A stretch of 64,000 bases of DNA from Rhizobium viscosum (lineage in GTDB: Bacteria; Pseudomonadota; Alphaproteobacteria; Rhizobiales; Rhizobiaceae), in the NCBI RefSeq assembly GCF_014873945.1, contig NZ_JADBEC010000001.1, forward strand, positions 3,923,001-3,987,000, given 5' to 3'. The translations under genes and the position numbers were made by a program. Of the stretch, positions 62,907-64,000 are shown piece after piece. How positions within the stretch are numbered: the first letter of the stretch is position 1; each line of letters begins with the position of its first letter. The notes beneath the pieces were generated by a model, which searched no databases, was not told where the DNA came from, and worked only from the letters and a program-made list of their open reading frames with translations.

Positions 62907-64000
62907 AATTCCATATCGAAAGCCTGCAACTCTGGCTGAAGACCGAACAGAGACGGTCCGTTACTTTCTTGCCGAACAAGGTCAACGTGATTACCGGCGA
63001 AAGTCACACCGGTAAGACGGCGATCTTGGACATTGTCGATTACTGCATGTTCGCGAGTAACCATCGGATTTCTGAGAGCATTATCAATGAAAATGTCGCC
63101 TGGTACGGGCTGCGCATACATGTGAACGATAAAATCTACGTGCTTGCGAGACGCGCGCCGATGGGGACGGCACCGTCGCCCGATTATTATTTCTCCTCAA
63201 CGGGAGAGGTGCCAAACTCGGCGCCAAGCCCAAATATCAGCGAGAGCGTCTTGAAGAAGCTATTGAGCGCTGATTTCGGCATCGACCAAGACGTAAAAAT
63301 ACCCTTTGGTGGGCGAACTCTGCAGGCCAATTCGAGAGTGTCCCTCCGGTATTTCCTGCTCTTCAACACCATCTCGCAAGACATCATCACGCATAGCGAC
63401 CAGTTCTTCGACAAGCAGAATCAGGCCCGCTACCAAGAGGCGTTACCCCGCATATTCGATATCGCTGTGGGCATCGACACAGTCGAGAACATCCTGAAGC
63501 GGGAGAAGCGCGGAGAGTTGGAGCGAAACCTTGCCCGCCAGCAAAAGCTGTCGGCGAGAACGGAGGAGAAGCGCGAGCAGTTTAACGCTCAGCTGGCCGA
63601 AACCGTCGCACGGGCAAAAGGATACGGGCTCGTTGCCGAGAACACCGATGCTGATACTTCAGTCACCGCGTTGAGGCAAATGGTGGCAGAGCGGGAAAGT
63701 GGTCCCGACCTGCACGTGTCTGCGAAATATGAAGAAATTTCCTCACAGATATACCGCGTTTCTCGGAAGATCAGGGGGCTCCGCAGGTTCTCGTCGGAAT
63801 ATGTGAACCACAAGGCGACCCTTAAGGAAACAGCAGACAGCCTCCAGCCTGTTGAATATCTGATGAGGAATTTTGAGGAGACGGTTCGGACATCCGTGTT
63901 TGACGACATTCTCAAAAACCTTTCCCAAGGCCTACAGGAGATCAAGGACGCCACTGCTCGAAAGACGCCGCTAGACAGCAACATTTCCGAAATCATCAAA
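62903..64000 (+). CDS. DUF3732 SMC-like ATPase of an ABC-three-component system (partial)
   Basis: Opens with GTG 62903 (GTGA overlap) and stays in frame for 366 codons to the end of the window, so the gene is cut. The N-terminal half of an SMC/RecN-type ATPase is clear: MKFHIESLQLWLKTEQRR, Walker A GESHTGKT (32-39), then LDIVDYCMFASNHRISESII as in DUF3732 proteins, and from about residue 190 a coiled coil (RGELERNLARQQKLSARTEE). The signature and Walker B should lie beyond the window. It powers or senses in the three-component defence system encoded by the two genes before it. Confidence 0.88.
   Translation, partial: MKFHIESLQLWLKTEQRRSVTFLPNKVNVITGESHTGKTAILDIVDYCMFASNHRISESIINENVAWYGLRIHVNDKIYVLARRAPMGTAPSPDYYFSSTGEVPNSAPSPNISESVLKKLLSADFGIDQDVKIPFGGRTLQANSRVSLRYFLLFNTISQDIITHSDQFFDKQNQARYQEALPRIFDIAVGIDTVENILKREKRGELERNLARQQKLSARTEEKREQFNAQLAETVARAKGYGLVAENTDADTSVTALRQMVAERESGPDLHVSAKYEEISSQIYRVSRKIRGLRRFSSEYVNHKATLKETADSLQPVEYLMRNFEETVRTSVFDDILKNLSQGLQEIKDATARKTPLDSNISEIIK

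Overview
The window looks like chromosome or megaplasmid DNA of an alphaproteobacterium of the Rhizobiaceae, most likely Rhizobium. The reasons are GC-rich coding DNA, several copies of the palindromic intergenic repeats typical of rhizobia (about 180 bp, with CTGTCCTGCCGGACATCTCC arms), a BigR-Blh sulfide-detoxification operon, and PrsDE-like type I secretion genes. No rRNA, tRNA or CRISPR array was seen.

Layout. 0-7 kb: a small membrane protein, a cytochrome c', an orphan IS3 OrfA, and a type I secretion locus (HlyD-like adaptor plus ABC exporter) with two glycine-rich repeat proteins as likely cargo. The exporter has a degenerate ATPase. 8-10 kb: an orphan NarL/LuxR regulator and a compact three-gene toxin-antitoxin-like module ending in a DUF6941 protein. 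10.7-15 kb: small metabolic and regulatory genes (MarR/VOC pair, DUF899, flavin reductase, ABM protein). 15-18.5 kb: a prophage relic (terminase large and small subunits, a KTSC-domain pair, and a second relic of the terminase 3' end at about 13.96 kb). 18.8-22 kb: the five-gene blh-bigR-YeeE-YeeE-TauE operon with a palindromic operator. 22-26.5 kb: a MITE-like inverted repeat, a 36-residue exported peptide and a 1165-residue membrane/solute-binding fusion. 26.6-38.8 kb: mostly regulator/enzyme pairs (TetR/TetX-like monooxygenase, MarR/SnoaL-like, HxlR/DoxX-SDR), and an ABC exporter inserted between two copies of a repeat that also duplicates the end of a Nudix gene. 39-40 kb: an IS110-family element. 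40.4-51 kb: a 1771-residue secreted multidomain protein (DMFase-like, Ig-like, DUF4082 and cadherin-like repeats) followed by a CobW-type GTPase, a small protein and a second complete HlyB/HlyD-type exporter pair.

51-56.4 kb is the most remarkable region: a visibly more AT-rich two-gene operon between imperfect direct repeats. Its first gene encodes an AvcD-like P-loop plus deoxycytidylate deaminase protein. Its second, with a 4-bp overlap, encodes a single-chain protein with an N-terminal DUF488-like domain, a TIR domain, an APAZ-like region and a MID-PIWI short Argonaute lacking the catalytic tetrad. This reads as a composite anti-phage system that would couple a SPARTA-like NAD-depleting Argonaute to a nucleotide-depleting deaminase. 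56.6-60.5 kb holds a small exported protein, an alpha/beta hydrolase with a divergent LysR regulator and a sulfite-oxidase-like enzyme. From 61.2 kb to the end is a second defence-type locus, an ABC three-component system (DUF4297-like nuclease/effector, middle component, DUF3732 SMC-like ATPase), whose last gene runs off the window.

All names rest on reading motifs by eye. Family assignments for the large, well-conserved proteins are firm; functions of the small proteins are not.
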